Assembly (NCBI GenBank): GCA_947259235.1 | Contig: CAMYLL010000020.1 | Coordinates: forward strand, 1-15,739 | Direction: 5' to 3' | DNA length: 15,739 nucleotides | From: an uncultured Pseudodesulfovibrio sp. | GTDB taxonomy: Bacteria; Desulfobacterota; Desulfovibrionia; Desulfovibrionales; Desulfovibrionaceae | Shown here: positions 15,022 through 15,739 of the stretch, one piece after another | How positions within the stretch are numbered: the first letter of the stretch is position 1 | Layout: each line of letters opens with the position of its first letter | The notes under the pieces: generated by a model | The model's database searches: none | The model's input: only the letters and a program-made list of their open reading frames with translations | What the model was told of the DNA's origin: nothing | Program-made: the position numbers and the translations under genes

Positions 15022-15739
15022 GCGTTGGTTTCTCCTGCCGCCGCCAGTGCGCGGAGCACCCGCTCGGCGGTGAGGGGGGCCGTGTTCATGGGCAGTCCGA
15101 GCCCGAAGAGGGCCGAGGCCACGGCCGGGAGCGGGCCGTTGAGCCCCACCTCGCCGATGCCCTTCATGCCGAACGGCCCGGAGTGTTCGATGGTCTCCAC
15201 GGCGTGGGATTCGATGTCCGGCAGGTCGAGGGACGTGGGGATGACGTAGGTGGTCAGGTCCGTCGTGTCGAGCATGCCGCCCGTGGTGCGGACGTCCTCT
15301 GTCAGGGCGTAACCGAGGCCCTGAGCCACGGCGCCCTGGATCTGCTGTTCGAAATTCTGCGGATTGAGCACCCGGCCGCCGTCCGTGAACGCCGCGTAGT
15401 CGAGCACCGTTGTCTTCCCGGTGAGCTCGTCCACCTCCACCCGGGCCAGGTGCGCCGCGTAGGGATAGATGAGGTGCGGAAAGCCGAGCTTGAAGGTCTC
15501 GCCGCCCTGGGGCATCTCCGGGGTGACGGGCATGATGTATTCGGCGATGCACAGCCTGTCCTCGGCGTGGAGCATGCGGGCCAGGGCGGCCAGGGGGAGG
15601 TCGCGGCCCGTGGGCAGATGGCGCACGCCCCCTGGGATCATGGCGAAGCCGGATCCGTTGTCCACCATGAGCAGCAGGCTCGCCCGGTGGAACAGCTTGT
15701 CGCGCAGGTTCTCGCAGGCCGTGATCAGCGCCTTGCCGT
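15018..15739 (-). CDS. Molybdenum hydroxylase large subunit, molybdopterin-binding (N-terminal part off window)
   Basis: C-terminal 239 or so residues of the catalytic subunit, which binds molybdopterin cytosine dinucleotide and hydroxylates its substrate with water-derived oxygen. The frame is open to the right edge, and KALITACENLRDKL reads in frame there, so the ATG at 15668 is internal. Family hallmarks are YIMPVTPE...FGFPHLIYPYAAHLARVEVDELTG-like text (here LGFPHLIYPYAAHLARVEVD), TDGGRVLNPQNFEQQIQGAVAQGLGYAL, and GMKGIGEVGLNG near the end. The Glu in GIGEVG, 44 residues from the C-terminus, is at the place of the catalytic base (the GxGE motif). Substrate-determining residues and the FeS-proximal loops lie outside the window. 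First visible gene of the operon with the 2Fe-2S and FAD subunits. Confidence 0.93.
   Translation of the reverse strand, partial: GKALITACENLRDKLFHRASLLLMVDNGSGFAMIPGGVRHLPTGRDLPLAALARMLHAEDRLCIAEYIMPVTPEMPQGGETFKLGFPHLIYPYAAHLARVEVDELTGKTTVLDYAAFTDGGRVLNPQNFEQQIQGAVAQGLGYALTEDVRTTGGMLDTTDLTTYVIPTSLDLPDIESHAVETIEHSGPFGMKGIGEVGLNGPLPAVASALFGLGLPMNTAPLTAERVLRALAAAGETNA

Noticed and set aside
1..15739. tRNA, rRNA, CRISPR arrays, insertion sequences or phage genes
   Set aside because: No cloverleaf-like segment, regularly spaced repeats, transposase or integrase text was found; nearly all sequence is accounted for by the listed genes.

Overview
The window is very GC-rich (most third codon positions are G or C) and gene-dense. 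The genes belong to a Gram-negative bacterium: a periplasmic alpha-2-macroglobulin with its peptidoglycan synthase partner, an RND efflux pump with a lipoprotein adaptor, and a molybdenum hydroxylase. The gene style would fit a high-GC Desulfovibrio-like or other proteobacterial genome, but the taxonomic guess is weak because there is no marker gene in view.

Layout. (1) Positions 1-7536, minus strand: a two-gene operon of a bacterial alpha-2-macroglobulin (YfhM type, 1790 aa, thioester CAEQ intact) followed by penicillin-binding protein 1C (pbpC). The pbpC C-terminus runs off the left edge. (2) Positions 7537-8012: a 476-base divergent control region. It holds a perfect 8+8 inverted repeat, candidate promoters, three stem-loops and a possible 43-codon upstream reading frame whose stop overlaps the next gene's start. 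(3) Positions 8013-12373, plus strand: an RND pump operon, made of a periplasmic adaptor lipoprotein and one MdtC-like inner-membrane transporter that overlap by ATGA. (4) Positions 12374-12455: a short convergent junction with hairpins. (5) Positions 12456-15739, minus strand: an operon of a molybdenum hydroxylase (xanthine dehydrogenase family) in the order molybdopterin subunit (incomplete at the right edge), 2Fe-2S subunit, FAD subunit, then an MFS transporter.

How the genes fit together. The macroglobulin and PBP1C are a known partnership: the thioester protein is thought to trap foreign proteases that breach the outer membrane, while PBP1C repairs the wall. The divergently transcribed RND pump exports compounds across the same envelope, so the left and middle parts can be read as envelope defence sharing one control region. 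That co-regulation is inference. The right part is a separate catabolic or redox module with three translationally coupled subunits and a transporter that may carry its substrate or product.

The coding content is mostly recognisable. The less explained material lies in the 7537-8012 control region. No RNA genes, mobile elements, CRISPR arrays or phage genes were seen.
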